The translations under genes were made by a program, and so were the position numbers. From Sabellastarte sp. h YS-2021 (Eukaryota; Annelida; Polychaeta; Sabellida; Sabellidae), in assembly GCA_964017235.1 (NCBI GenBank), contig OZ024936.1, forward strand, positions 51,077,028 through 51,141,027: DNA of 64,000 nt, read 5' to 3'. This document shows, piece by piece, positions 11,340-24,000 of the stretch. Positions within the stretch are counted from its first letter, which is position 1. Each line of letters starts with the position of its first letter. The notes beneath the pieces were generated by a model. That model was given only the letters and a program-made list of their open reading frames with translations, was not told where the DNA came from and searched no databases.

Positions 11340-12925
11340 AAGGAGGTTATGTTTTGGATGTGTTTGTCTGTATCTCTGTTTCTTAATACACAAAAAGACA
11401 TGAACAGATCTTTATGAAATTTTGTATGTACATAGGGCCTGACTGAAGGAAAATGAAATTAAAGTTTGTGAAAAATCAAGATCACATTCTGGATACCAAA
11501 ACCATGAATTTTCAAATGTCAAATTTTAATGTATTTTTTCAAATGGTTTTGGTTTATTATGGCATCACTCTGCGGTGTCTGCGTCCGCGTGAACAACTTC
11601 TCCGAAACCACAAGACCCAGAGACATGCTGGGTTTTTTTTAAAAATACCTCAACTATCGTGGATGAAAAATTGTTCAAGGCATGCAGATCTGTTCGTCTG
11701 TTCCCCAGAGCCATTACAAGAGAGGTACCCCCACCCAAAGTGTGAGAATTTCAACACATCATCACAAATTTTTCATTCACTATTGCTGGGATTTTTCTCT
11801 TTTCTTGCACATATGTACTAGACCACTAGGAGATTCTCTTTTGTATCAGGCCTGGATCTTTCTTAATTATTTTTTCATGAATTTTTAAAATAATTTTTAA
11901 TGCTTTAAAATTCCTGAAATCATGCACTAAATCACTTATAACTTGAAAAGTATTGCATCTAGAGCATTTTGTTAAAATATGTTATTCAGCTACTTTTTTC
12001 ATAGCTACAACATGGTGCATAACTTGGGTGTCTATCCCAATAGCTAAGTGAGTAATAGCTACTTTCTGACTTTTCATTACCTTCTATAATGAGTAAAATC
12101 ACTTGTAACTTGAAAACTATTTTGTTTACAGTATTTTGTTTAAATTTGTTGTTCACCTACTTTTGGGTCAACAATAACATAGTAAAATTGCAGACCTGTA
12201 GCTCATTGCAAAGCAGGGCAATAGCTACTTTGATGTTCTCACTGTTGAGTAAATTAGTTGTAAGTTGAAAACTATGGCATGTAGAGAATTTTGTTTAACT
12301 AATATAGTATGTTATTCACCTACTTTTTTGTTAGCTATAACATAGTGAAATTACAGACCTGTAGCTCATGACATATGTGAACAATAGCTACTTTAAGGTT
12401 CTCACTGTTGAGTAAATCAGTTTCAAAGCTATAACATTAAGAGTATTTTCTTTAAAAATATTATTCACCTACTTTTCGGTCAGTCACCAAAACATAGTGA
12501 AATTGCAGACCTGTAGCTCATTGCATAGCAGAGCTATAGCTACTTTCAGGTTTCACTGTTAAGTTAATCAGTTGTAACTTGATAACTATTGCATTTACAG
12601 TATTTTCTTTAAATGTGTTATTCAGCTTCTTTTGGGTCAGCTATATCATAGTAAAATTGCAGCCCTTTAACTCATTTGATAGCTGAGCTATAGCTACTTT
12701 GAGATTCTCACTATTGAGTAAATCAGTTGTAACTTGAAAACAATTGCATTTACAGTATTTTGCTTAAAGATGTTTTCCATCTACATTTTACTCCTTAATA
12801 GTTAACTTGGTACTTTACTTCTGAATACCATTTGCAGGGCACAAATTTTTTGTCCTCTTCTTCTTTCTTGTCAACTCTGAAACTCAAAACACACAGTCAG
12901 CTGACACAGAGCCCGTTCACATATA
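11340..12925 (+). mobile_element. Element F1, second copy (5' segment, array, 3' tail)
   Basis: From ~11560 (GGCATCACTCTGCGGTGTCTG) the sequence matches, in reverse orientation, the outer end of the F1 copy at 55595. It then carries about six diverged array A units (11900-12780, ~150 bp apart) and the F1 tail (GGGCACAAATTTTTTGTCC), with a degraded terminal hairpin at ~12905. 11340-11560 belongs to another repeat (AAGGAGGTTATGTTTTGG...) of unknown type. No coding potential. The conserved tripartite organisation in two orientations supports a mobile unit. Confidence 0.78.
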
Positions 12926-13611
12926 TGTTGATATACAGGCTGGACAGATATCCGGTTAAGGACTGTGGGGTAAAAATTATCCAAAAAGTTAGTTTTGGGC
13001 TGATACTAAAATGAAAGAATATCCAGTGAACACTTGTTTATTTATAATCACAATTGCAATGATGTCAATGCTTTGATTTATAAAACTGGGGTAATTTAAT
13101 TTTTGATAGATAATGTGCTGAGGGTTCTTCACTGGAAAAATGTTCAAAAGAAACTTTTAACATGACTTTTGTTAAATGTAAAAATAACCACAAAAAATAC
13201 ATATGGCTAATATTTCAAATATCGTAATTGTTATAAATTCTTCTAATATATGGAAAAGGGAAAATAAATTGTTTATTGTGAAGGCTACTTTAATCTGGTG
13301 GAAATCACTGAAATGTTTTGTGCTAGCAAACAATATGTAGCTATGTGTTGGTAGTTGTACAAACATGCAAGTTGTGTATAAACAGAGTATGTACAGTTCA
13401 TAATAGGGAATTTATTTCTTGTGTATAACATTATGAATTTTGCATTCACATTTGTAAAAACAATAAGACAAATTTTTTACAAACTTTTAAATAATATTCA
13501 TTTTTGTGAAATAAAATCTCTGAATGAAATTCAACCAGAAACAGTATATTAATTGTTTTTGCAGAATTTACAACAAAAAAAACATTCAGCTTTGTTCTCT
13601 GGTGACTTGTA
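12926..13611. other. Unassigned AT-rich DNA
   Basis: No exon, RNA gene or repeat recognised. Confidence 0.5.
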
Positions 13612-13817
13612 GAGTAAGAAATCTAAAATTCGCCACCTCTAAAACCTTAGTTAATTTTATGAAGAGAATGAGGTTTTTGTCTAAAAATTGGTATTTTTCA
13701 GTTCAAAAAGCCTTAATTTACTATACAGTCAACAAATCTCACCACAATTCATTTATTTTATTGTATTTTCACATGTGGCGAATTTCAGATATGTGGCGAA
13801 TTTTAGATTTCTTACTC
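13612..13817 (+). mobile_element. TA-flanked MITE, copy 1 (206 bp)
   Basis: Terminal inverted repeats begin GAGTAAGAAATCTAAAATTC and end with the reverse complement. TA flanks both sides (13610-13611 and 13818-13819), the target signature of Tc1/mariner/pogo elements. There is no ORF, so it is non-autonomous. Copies 2 and 3 are at 16012 and 26792. Confidence 0.88.
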
Positions 13818-13857
13818 TATCATACATAAAGATTGCCATAATAATACTTGTGCCTTG

Positions 13858-13890
13858 GATAATATTATCTTCATTGTGATATATTTTTGG
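13858..13890 (+). repeat. Short fragment of the foldback family at 40782-40938
   Basis: GATAATATTATCTTCATTG followed by TGATATATTTTT matches one arm of the foldback element at 40782-40938. A longer half-copy lies at ~32376-32440. Single arms without partners. Confidence 0.45.
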
Positions 13891-14029
13891 TGTGGGGGAA
13901 AAATTTTTCTATTGTACGGGGATTATTATTTTGTTGCTGTACTGAAGGTATTGATCTTCAACGGAATTTTGCATCTTGTCCATGAAAAAAAACCCCCAGC
14001 TTATGCTATCATGCAGGAATAGTGAGGAT

Positions 14030-14640
14030 AAGCCTTCGGAAATAGTTTTCAACACCATGAGATATAGAAGTAGTGAAACAGTACAAAGATCTGTATACTT
14101 TCAGAGCAGTGTCAGTTCTATAAAACTCCAAATAATGTTTAAGTAGAGAATATAACATCTAAGAGAAAGAAAATGTATGTAAAGATAAAGTATTAAAACA
14201 AGACACTTCAATAGTAAGATGACAGCATTAATCAGTAACTAAAAATTATGAAGCTGTAAAATTTACTAATTGGAGAACAGCTGTCAATGGAAATAGCACA
14301 ATTATGTAAAAGTGCATATAATAATCAGTTGCAGCAATAATCCATATCTCTTTGTCATAAGAGAAAGAAATCTCAATTATGGAAGGTGAACACACTTTGG
14401 CAGAGCCAAAGTTAAAGGTCACAACATGATGCACACCTACACCACCTAACCAATGTCCCTAACAAGTGTCAATCTTCTACAGCTTATGGAACTAGAGATT
14501 GCATCTCGACGCAGTGTATCCCCGGACGGGACATAGTTAAGGCGTGAATATGTCGGTCTTGAGCCTGTTTCCTGGAGCACCAGGTCAGGATTCTCCATAG
14601 TACCAGATTACTCCCAAAAGCTAATCACTAGTTCTTTCAC
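14030..14640 (+). mobile_element. Element F3, 5' segment (carries the empty site for F4)
   Basis: Near-identical along its length to 34375-34577 plus 37428-37660. The only large difference is that the second locus carries the 2,850-bp F4 element. Here the target reads CTAAAAATTATGAAGC (14239-14254), the uninterrupted site. The segment ends in the family's AAAGGTCACA.CATGATG motif, but the AGGTCA array of the other copies is not continued here. Confidence 0.82.
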
Positions 14641-15112
14641 TTATATCTGTCTTTAAAAATTACATTTCATGGATCCAGAAGATCCATATAGTGATCCGGA
14701 TCACTTCCAAAATTCAACCATTTCAACCTTTTACCTTTTCAGACATATCCTGAAAACTTCATCAAAATCCATCCATAATAATCCATCCATTTTTGAGCTA
14801 TATTGTACACAAACACATCTGGCAGCCTGGATCCGGATGATCCAGACAGTGATCCAGATCACTCCCAAAATCTAATCACTTGTTCCTCGTCCCATTAAGG
14901 ACATTTCCTGAAAATTTCATCAAAATGCACCCATAACTTTTTGAGTTATCGGTCTTTAAAAATTAAATTTCATGGATCCAGAAGATCCAGACAGTGATCC
15001 GGATCACTCCCAAAATTTAATCATATCTTCCTTTTACCATTTTGGACATATCCTGAAAATTTTATCAAAATCCATCTGTCAGTTTTTGAGTTATCTTGTT
15101 CACAAACAAACA
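14641..15112 (+). repeat. Three ~151-bp repeats with GATCC-rich motif
   Basis: Units marked by TGGATCCAGAAGATCC (near 14669, 14827 variant, 14972) and GTGATCCGGATCACTCCC, spaced ~151 bp, each ending in a TTTTTGAGTTATC-like block. This looks like another nucleosome-length array in the same composite block. Short ORFs across it are repeats translated in phase, not genes. Confidence 0.82.
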
Positions 15113-15840
15113 AATAGAGGGCCAAAAATGACCCTCGGTCAGGTACTTTGGCGGTCAGTGGATGACCTTAAATGAAGATCTGTAACCGGTAAACCTGGAT
15201 GCTGGTACTCCATCATGTACTCAACCTCCAAAGCCATTTTCAATAGTTTCCATGCAATGTAGTCCGCATTAAGTGTGAAAATATCTCCAAATTTGCCAAA
15301 AATGACCTTGGTCAGGTACTTTGGCGGTCAGTGGATGACCTTAAATGAAGATCTGTAACCAGTAAGCCTGGATGGTAGAAGTCCATCATGTACTCAACCT
15401 CCAAAGCCATTTTCAATAGTTTCCATGCAATATAGTCAGCATTAAGTGTGAAAATATCTCAAAAAAGGCCAAAAAGGACCCTCGGTCAGGTACTTTGGCA
15501 GTCAGTGGATGACCTTCAATGAAGAGCTTCAAGGTCAAATTTCTGCATGCTTACAGAGGACATATATATGTATTATATATACCAGCCATAGGATGTATAG
15601 GAGAACTGGGCCAAAAAGTGAAAAAAATGGCCAAAATCTGACCTTTAAGAGGCCACCAGTGACCTTGAGATTGAAGGTCAAGGTCACAAAACAATAGCGT
15701 TGGTGGCATTGGCCATATATACCCACATACCAAATTTGAAAGTTCTAACTAAAATATTTTTTAAGTTATCGCGTCCAAAAGGAAATCTCTGCGGCGGCGG
15801 CGTGACCGTACTGAATCCTAAGTATCCCCGACTTATTTAC
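15113..15840 (+). repeat. Three ~173-bp repeats plus GC-rich tail
   Basis: Units marked by GGTCAGGTACTTTGGCGGTC (near 15138, 15310, 15486 variant) and ATGACCTTAAATGAAGATC, spacing ~173 bp. They are followed by a diverged AGGTCA-containing stretch (15530-15690) and a tail with a GCGGCGGCGGCGTGACC block ending near 15830. The tail is the likely 3' end of the element. No transposition gene. Confidence 0.75.
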
Positions 15841-16011
15841 TGCAATAGAATTACGTCTGTGGTGAATTTCTACAGAAGAAAAAGTGACTGTATAAATGTT
15901 CCATGCATTTATGCAATACATTTATTTGAAATACACTGTGCTTATAATGTAAAAATCATGGCTACAACAAACTTCTCCGGCAAAAAAAAGTTACATCAGT
16001 GTGACAATATA

Positions 16012-16236
16012 GAGTAAGAAATCTAAAATTCGCCAGGAATCTAAAATTCGCCACCTCTAAAACTTTAGTTGATTTTATGAAGAAAATGATGTTTTTGTCC
16101 AAAAATTGGTACTTTTCAGTTCAAAAAGTCTTAATTTACTATACAGTCAACAAATCTCACCACAATTCATTTATTTTATTAGTATTTTCACATGTGGCAA
16201 ATTTCAGATATGTGGGGAATTTTAGATTTCTTACTC
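16012..16236 (+). mobile_element. TA-flanked MITE, copy 2 (225 bp)
   Basis: Same TIRs and TA flanks (16010-16011, 16237-16238) as copy 1, ~90% alike by eye. The left TIR carries a 19-bp tandem duplication of its GAATCTAAAATTCGCCA part, which explains the extra length. Confidence 0.88.
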
Positions 16237-17237
16237 TATATGTATAATTTGTATATCACGGAACAGAAACAGACCAGAGAGAACTTAAGTATTTTGACAC
16301 TGTTGCTCAAATGGTGAAAAAAAATATTGAACTTATTTTGAGCATGTGATGTTACTCTTCAATGTTAAGATAACACATTATAAGATCCATAAACATTCAA
16401 TGCTAAGATAGCACATTTGTTTCCTGACAACTAACATGTGTTGGATTCCGGATTCTTAGATTATCAGGACAAACACACTTTTAAAACAAAACTTTAAATT
16501 TCTCAAACATTCTGGCAAATGTTACACTTGTGATATATGTGTTAATAACTAAAGATAATATACTAAAAGGCTCATAAGTATCTCAAAAATAAGGAAATAA
16601 CCCATAAGAATTTCACTTTTGAAGACCATTATGCAACAACAATGATCAAGTTTGAACTGAACTGATTTAACATTCCTCGTCTGTATGCACTTCCAAGTTT
16701 GAACTGAATCAACTGAACTCCCATACCTTGTCTGTACGGACTTCAAAATGATCGGAAGTAAATTTTATTTTGAAGAATTCTCCCACCTTTTATCAGATCA
16801 GTAGGTATTGTCAACATATATCGTACCATCAAAATTACCAGAATTCAGTTCCTTATCATAAATCTTTGGTCCAAGTGTAAAGAATATAATAATTATTCAT
16901 TTTGTTTAGTTTAATGAGGGCTTCTATTTGGATGCACCCATGTCATTAATATTAGATGGGTTGTCATTAACTTCTCTGATTTTTTTTTTGCAATTTCCTT
17001 CATATGTTAAGAAATGCAATAAGTTAACTCTGATTTATATATACCAATGTATATTCATCACATAAACAGATATGGCTACTTAATATGATGTATTATCATG
17101 TAACATTAGTGAGAGGTGTGAATTATACTAGATTGGTTTGTTAATTATTGTTCGGTCCTTAAAATCACAAGAGAACAATGATGATTTCCTCTAATTAGAA
17201 GAATTTTTGTAATATCAGAAAAACATTTAAAATCACA
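16237..17237. other. Unassigned AT-rich DNA
   Basis: 1 kb without a recognisable gene or repeat. Two imperfect copies of a TTGAACTGAA-containing stretch at ~16650 and ~16698 are the only internal similarity noticed. Confidence 0.5.
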
Positions 17238-17430
17238 AAAATTGAAAATTTTAATTACTTAAATGTAGCTTTTATAAGCTACAAGCTTACCATGTGGGAC
17301 GCCTTGCTGTACTCGGATGGCCACAAGGCATCACGGCCAATGTCTAAGAAAAAAAAGACATTTATGCTTGGCCGTAGCCTCTAGTTGTCGTCACGTGATA
17401 ACTTCTGACCAATCGCCCTACTTTTTCGTT
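17238..17430 (-). repeat. DIRS-b left inverted terminal repeat
   Basis: Reverse complement of 24556-24718 (shared blocks GGCCACAAGGCATCACGGCC, GGCCGTAGCCTCTAGTTGTC, GTCACGTGATAACTTCTGACC). It contains an ~18-bp A-rich insertion near 17342-17360 that the right copy lacks. The end is placed at 17238 from the junction in the internal complementary region. Confidence 0.9.
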
Positions 17431-17490
17431 GAAATTTTCTAAAACCTACCCCTCAGCTGTAAACAGCGGCGAGGCAGGGTGGGACTCTTC

Positions 17491-17600
17491 TGAGTCCCAC
17501 ATGGTAAGCTTGTAGCTTATAAAAGCTACATTTAAGTAATTAAAATTTTCAATTTTATTACGCTACAATAGCTTACCATGTGGTACTCATTGCTGAATCC
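17491..17600 (-). repeat. DIRS-b internal complementary region
   Basis: Reads as the reverse complement of the left terminus (CCCACATGGTAAGCTTGTAG ... AATTAAAATTTTCAATTTT) joined directly to the reverse complement of the right terminus (ATTACGCTACAATAGC ... CATGTGG). The shared junction is AATTTT at ~17550. It is preceded by a perfect 9-bp hairpin (GTGGGACTC/GAGTCCCAC, 17479-17500). Confidence 0.9.
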
Positions 17601-17984
17601 AACCGCCCGGTGGCGGGATTACAGCTGAGACTGGAAGGAATGTCATTTTTTCTTAGATTTGAAGTAATAATTATATTAGAATAGTGTTAGAAATACCAGT
17701 CTGAGTCCCATTTGCAGTGCCCCAATCCCGAAGACTGGGCCTGTAAGGAGCCAAAAACCTATATAGAAGACAGTGCTAAAACTGTCAAGATGTTTTGATT
17801 GTAGAACGGAAGTGCAGTAGTGTGCACCTAGAGGTCTAAGGGTCCCTAGGGGCCCATCACGAGTGACATACCAGCCCAATGGTTGGAATTCTCATAAAAT
17901 TTTTGCCACCTGAATATGAGATTAATGACAACTTAATAAGTCCTTAATACAAATAATTTTGATAAACTAAAAAACAAAATGACC

Positions 17985-19210
17985 TTACCCGTAACATCTT
18001 GAAGGTAAAAGAATACCTAGATCCTGGGATAGACTCCTGAAGACTTGGTTGTAGCGGATGTGCCCCCCCCCTTTTTTTTCTTTCTGAGGACAACTGGTCT
18101 GAGGGGAAGGATCTAGGACTTGTTGTGCCGCCACTACGGGTCCCAGATACATATTGTTGTCGTTGTCTGACCAAGTAAGGTCTTTTAGGTAAAAATTTGT
18201 AAAAGTGTTGTGAGCTTTCCAGTGACAGGCTTGCATGATTTGGTCCACCGATACCCCACCGTAAAAGGCCTTAGGGGCCGCGAAGGCCTGGATGTCATGC
18301 GCTTTAACTTGGACCAAGTCCAAGGCTTGTTGGTCTGCTTGTTTGTAACAAAGTAGGATGGTTTGTTTCAACCAGGAAGAGAGAGTAGCGGGTCTGATGT
18401 ATGTCCTTTCTTGAAGGAGATGAAAAGGAGGGAACGAGACCCCCTCAGGTCTTTGGTTCGATCCAAATAGTACTTCAGGGCCCGCACCGGACACAGGGTC
18501 CTGTCTTCTTTGAATTGTCTATCTACAATGGTAGTCAAAGCAGGAATAGTCACCGGAGACACACTTTGAGAACCTTCTCTTGCTAGTTGGTTTTTGGCTA
18601 TGAAATCATCAGAAGGGAACAAGGTGACCTTTTCCCATTGGCCTAGATTAGATACTTTGTTTGCGACCCAGGCATGGATTTCGCTGCGGCGTTTGCCGGA
18701 GGCCAAAGCTAGCAAGAAAGCAGTTTTGAGGGTAAGATGTTTGAGGTCTGTGTCTTTCATAGGCTCAAAGGGTGCTTTTGTGAGCTCATTGAGAACAACA
18801 GAAAGGTTCCACTTAGGGAGATTTCTGGAACTTTTTGGACGATCCCTGTGGAAACTGGAGAGTAACCTATGAAGGTCTGCATTGTGTGCAATATGGTGGG
18901 CCGTTGGGCCCAAATTGTCAACGATTGCAGTCCTGTAACCATCAATGGTCGAGGGGCGCCTGTTTAGGTCTTGGTACAGGTACATGAAAAAATCTGAGAT
19001 TTGTTTCACAGATGGAGTGGAGAAATCCACCGAATTTTCTCTGCACCATTTTTCAAATAGGGCCCACTTTGACTTGTAGATGGTCCTTGTTGATGACCGC
19101 TGAGGAGCAGCAATTCTCTCTGCCACCTCCGCTCCTAGACACCAGGCGTGGAGGTTCAGCTGTTGTGGGTTGTTGTGGAACACATACTTGTGGGACTGTT
19201 GTAGAGTAGG
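17985..19210 (-). pseudogene. DIRS-b tyrosine recombinase, frameshifted
   Basis: The core-binding part is readable from ~19200 (TIYKSKWALFEKWC, then TIDGYRTAI). The catalytic domain starts with the first Arg (LASGKRRSEIHAW, ~18680) and a conserved LCPVRALKYYL block. A ~1-nt shift near 18393 moves the frame to the 18494-17985 reading, which holds VKAHDIQAFAA and HWKAHNTFTNFYLKDL. The expected HxxR box is HDIQ here (HDVR in DIRS-c), so the second catalytic Arg is missing, while the nucleophile Tyr remains. In DIRS elements this enzyme integrates the circular cDNA. With a frameshift and a lost Arg it is inactive. The recombinase frame probably overlapped the RNase H frame in the living element. 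Confidence 0.88.
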
Positions 19211-21029
19211 GTCGTTGACACTGGGAGTTGTAGTGGGATCTCTGTTGAGAGCTGCACTAGGTCCCAAAACCAGGGCATCCCTGGCCACCTTGGGGCTATT
19301 ACGATGATCAGGCAATGGCATTGCTTGATCTTTTGGATCACCTTGTGAAGGAGAGCCGTAGGAGGGTAAGCATAGGCAGTGAGGCTCATCCAGTTTATGT
19401 TTAGAGCATCTATGTCCCAAGCCTTTGGGTCTGGGACAGGAGATATGTACAGTGGAAGTTTGTGGTTCAGGTGAGTGGCAAATAAGTCTACATGAGGTGT
19501 GAACCACTTCTGGCAGATCTGTTTGAACACCTGCGGATGCAGAGACCATTCTGTTGACTGCACTTGGTTGGACCTGGACAGCAGGTCGGCCATCACATTC
19601 AGGCACCCTGGGATGTGCCTGGCTTTCAATGTTATGTGGTAGTGATGGCACCAGGTCATAATCTTTCACAGGAGAGCACACATCTCTGCTGAGTGAGTTC
19701 CTCCTTGTTTGTTGATGTAGGCTACCACTGTTGAGTTGTCCATCGCAACTAGCACTGTTTGGTTCTGGCACTGGTCCTTGAAGTCTCGAAGGGCCAGTGA
19801 GACCGCCTTCAATTCTAGGACGTTTATTCTAGCCTTTTTTCCCGATCTGACCACAGACCCTTTGTAGAATTTTGATCTAAGTGAGCACCCCAACCTTCGT
19901 TTGAGGCGTCGGTAAAGAGTTGGATACTGTCGTCCTTGGGATGAAGGTCTGCACCTTTCATCACGTTTGAGGGATTTTGCCACCAATCTAGGTGGGCTGC
20001 AATGGATTCTGTCCAAGGAAGGAGGTTGTCCAGCGACTGAGGATATCTCCAGTGCTCCTTGAGATGAAACTGAAAGGGCCTCATGTGAAGGTGTCCCTCC
20101 GGGACCATTTTCTCTGTTGAGGCAAGCAACCCAATTAGCGACATCAAACATCTTGCAGACAAAACATGTTTTGACTTGAGTCTTAGGATCAAATCCTGAA
20201 GTTTGAGCCATCTCTCCTGAGTGGGTTTTACAAGGGCTGAATCTAGATGGTATTCGTAGCCCACGAACGAAAACACCTGAGTAGGTTTCAGTTCTGATTT
20301 TTCCTGATTTATTATCCAACCCAAGGACTGAGTTAGGTCTACCACCGCCTGAGTGTTCACTTGGGCTTCCTCCTGAGACTGGGACCTGATCAGCCAGTCG
20401 TCCAGGTATTGGTGAAGTCTGAGTCCTCTGGAGAGGGCCATTAGTTTCACTTCCTTTACAATCATTGTAAAGACCTGGGGGGCTGTGGCTAGTCCGAATG
20501 GGAGGGAGGTGAACTGGAACACCTGTGACTTGTAGCAAAACCTTAGGTATTTCCTTGAGTTTGGATGGATGGGGATGTGTCGGTAAGCGTCCGACAGATC
20601 TATCGATGATACCCACTCCCCTGGAATCAGGGAGGTCCTGATGGACTCTGGAGTTTCCATTTTGAACTTTTCTACGTGTAGAAAAGTGTTGAGCCTGCTT
20701 AGGTCTATGACTGGCCTCCACCTTTGGTGAGGCTTGGGTACTAGGAACAGGCGACTGTAAAACCCGAGAGATTTTACATTTTCCACCCTTTCGATTGTGT
20801 TCTTTAACAGAAGAGACTGGATACAAGAGGCCAGGGCTTGGTCTTTTTGATGGGACTTGTACTCTGACAGGATCATAGGGAATCTGACCAAATTTGGCTT
20901 TGAAAGGAATGGCAGTACGTAGCCATTGGTGATAATGTTTAACACGTTTGGAGAACATTTGTTTGTTTGCCAGTCTCTCCTGAAAGAACGGAGGCGACCT
21001 CCTACTGAGTGAGGCTTTGGAGGAGACAT
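19156..21029 (-). pseudogene. DIRS-b reverse transcriptase / RNase H, frameshifted
   Basis: The 21029-19824 frame (401 codons) carries RT motifs: FYSRLFLVPK (res. 90-99), SSIDLSDAYRHIP (141-153), FTSLPFGLATAP (173-184), catalytic YLDDW (208-212), LLASTEKMVPEG (301-312). RNase H begins at LFTDASNEGWGAH (371-383). The RNase H then shifts frame near 19830 (INVLELKAVSLAL, MDNSTVVAYINKQGG in the 21201-19666 frame) and again near 19660. The downstream domain (RHIPGCLNVMADLLSR, VDLFATHLNHKLP) lies in the 19659-19156 frame. RT converts element RNA to DNA and RNase H removes the template. The catalytic Asp pair is intact but the two shifts split the polyprotein. Confidence 0.9.
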
Positions 21030-24000
21030 TGGGAAGAGGGGTTTCCATGCCCCCTTCCCCTATTATGGGGTCGAAAACGACCCCTGGAGCCTCTGAAGTT
21101 CGGTTTCCCCCTTCCTGAGGAAAACGATTGGTTACTGCTTTTTGAGGAGTTGCCCCCATAGGGGCGTTTCCTGTAGGAGCCTCTTTTCTTGTGGGGACCA
21201 CGAAAGGGCTTATTCTGATAGGGTGCGAAACCCTGAGAGTCTTTAGAGGTGCCTTTTTTTGAGAAGGAAGTCTTCACCTTCCTTCACAAGTTGAGACTCG
21301 AACAAGGAAGGGTCCCAAAAGGACGAGTTCCTAAGTTCTTGGCGTCTCGTTTCCCCCAAATGTGGCTGTAAGAGGGTCATCTCGGCTTCGCGCCTAAGCA
21401 AGGCGGTATTAGCCATAGAATATAAATCCCTCTGGAGAATATGGGCTAGGGATTTGCTGAGGCATGTAAGGGCCCTGTGTTGAATAAGAACTGTCTTATT
21501 CCAAAAATCCATGTACTCAGCGACTTCCTCATATCCGCGCTTTGCTGCTTTTTCAGGATTGGCACCTTTTTGAATCTGTGACTTAATCTTCTTGACAGTT
21601 GACTTGATGCTATGTTGACACTCCTCAAGGGAAGCATTGCAAGAAGAAGAAGTTTTAGCAAAGGCAGCGGTGAAATTGAGGGTTGAGATATTTTGCCTAG
21701 CCTGATGCTCCAACTCCTTGAGAATTGGTAGGGGGATCTTGCCCATAGGGGCCCCAGAGGGTTTAGGAGTAATACAGATTTTGGCGAAATCTGTATTCAA
21801 CTCCTGATATTGTCCCGATAACAGGGCTGTCCCACCCTGTACCACTTAGAAGTGGATGGAGGCGGCTTGACGTATTTACCCTTGGGTAAATTAGCAGCCT
21901 TAAAGTCATGTTGAAATTTATCAAAGGCGTCCTTGATAACTGAGCTAAGTGGCAGAATAGAGGAAGGACCTCTAGGTCTGAGCTCTTGACGGCCTTTCTC
22001 ATCATCCAGACCCATGACTGAAGTTGAGGACCTAGGCATAGACTCCCTGGGGTCAGGGAGGGAAAGAATGCGCCTAAAAGTGTCGACCTCTTCAGCGTAC
22101 TGTGAGGGAATGTCAGACAGAGCTACTTCCCTATAATAAGGGGGGTCTGGATCATGTTGCGGGAGGTCTTGATCAGAAACAGCCAGGCCTGGGGCGAGTA
22201 CAAGTACTTGTACTTGGTACTTGTACTTAATTACTCTTTTTCAAGTACTTGTACTTGTACTTGACAGCTGAAAATTAAAAGTACTTGTACTTGTACTTGG
22301 CTAAAATATCCAAGTACTTTTCAATTACTTTCAAGTACATTCCAAGTACACTGATTTTGTAGTTTTATAACTTTAATTAAGTGACTTATTAGTGTAAATT
22401 TTTACTGTTTCTTTCAGCAGAGTGTAGATAGATTATAGTTTGTGTTGTTTTGTCAAAGTACAAAGGGCTGTTTAGTTAGCCAGAACTTTGGTTTTCTTTA
22501 ATTATAACAAGGCTGCATTTAATCAACACCTTTTCACATTTTAAACAAGATACCCACTCAGTCAGAATATAGCTGTGTTTTAATCATAAAGGTACAGCAT
22601 TTAATCTATCCTTTTTCACTTTTACACCAAAGATCCACTCAGTCACAGCATAGCTTTGCTTTTGTCATATACCTACCCTTATTCATTTTCACACAAAAGA
22701 CCCACTCAGCCTGAGTGTTGATGCCAAGCTTAGTGGATAGGAGGGCCAATTACTTGTTTATGTAAGACAAACAAGCTAATCCCTTACACAAATAAACTGT
22801 TGACTCATTCATTTCAATACACCCCTTTATAAACAATTATCAATGTTTAGTATATCTGCTTTGGCTTTTTACACTCTACAATTGCCCTTAAATATAAAGT
22901 TTTATTTCATTTGTTCATTCATTCATTTATTAAATGTATTCCAACCATATGTAATATCAGTTTTACATAAAGGACTGGTACAAACCCTTTAAAAACGTTT
23001 TATGTGCCCCAAGTAACTAATTCATTATCTGTCAACACAAGCATACTGATGTCCAAGTGGATCAACTTTTGAAATCAGATTTTTTAGCATTGCAAGACAG
23101 GATTTCCATGCATTCAGGTGTTTACTCACACTGTGAGTCTCACAGGCAAAATTTTTGAATGACCTGTATTTATTAAGTGTAACCAGAAAAGTAATGGAGC
23201 AGATTTTAGCTCATCAGTGTTTGTTGCAGGATTGCTTTAAATTGTATGTCTCAATAAATAATTAATTTTAAATAAATAGTGATTATCTAGTTATTATAGT
23301 TTTGGGGTCGTACGCTATAAAAGTACTTGTACTTGTACTTGCAATTTTTCAAAGTACTTGTACTTGTACTTGACTCTTGAGATCAGTACTTGTACTTGCA
23401 ACTTGGCAAAGTAATTGTACTTGTACTTGGCTCCATGTACTTGACCCCAGGCCTGGAAACAGCCCTTGAGGGCTGAGCCCCAGAGGGCTTAGAAGACCTG
23501 TGTCTGGCTACAGGGGACTGATCCTCCCCTGAGGAAGATGACACATATCTGGACCTTGATTTGTGTTTACTCTTATCAGAGTGCTTTTTAGGTTTGGTAG
23601 AAGGGATCCGAGGTTCATCGGATTCCTCATTAGATTGATCCGAGGCAGACCTGGATTCAATTTCATGCCTACTACGAGAGTGGCTTTGCTTTTTGGGTTT
23701 GTCCGAGACCTTTTTCGGAGGTAGTTCAGATGGAGCAACGTACTGATCCGAGGTATCATGCTGGTCAAGTACTAGACGAGGAAGGAGTGCTGGAACGTAG
23801 TCCACATCCATATCCTCGGTTTGAAGGTTAGCTCTAGGTCTCGGAGGGGGTAGGTCCAGATTAACAGCAGTACTGGATGTACCAGGTTTGGAAGCAAGAA
23901 ACGAGGTCTGATCCACCTCTGTTTGCTTTTTAGCAGTCAACTCCTCTCGGAGCGACTGAAAAGCTTCCAACATGGATGCCTGGAAGGAACCCATTTGTTG

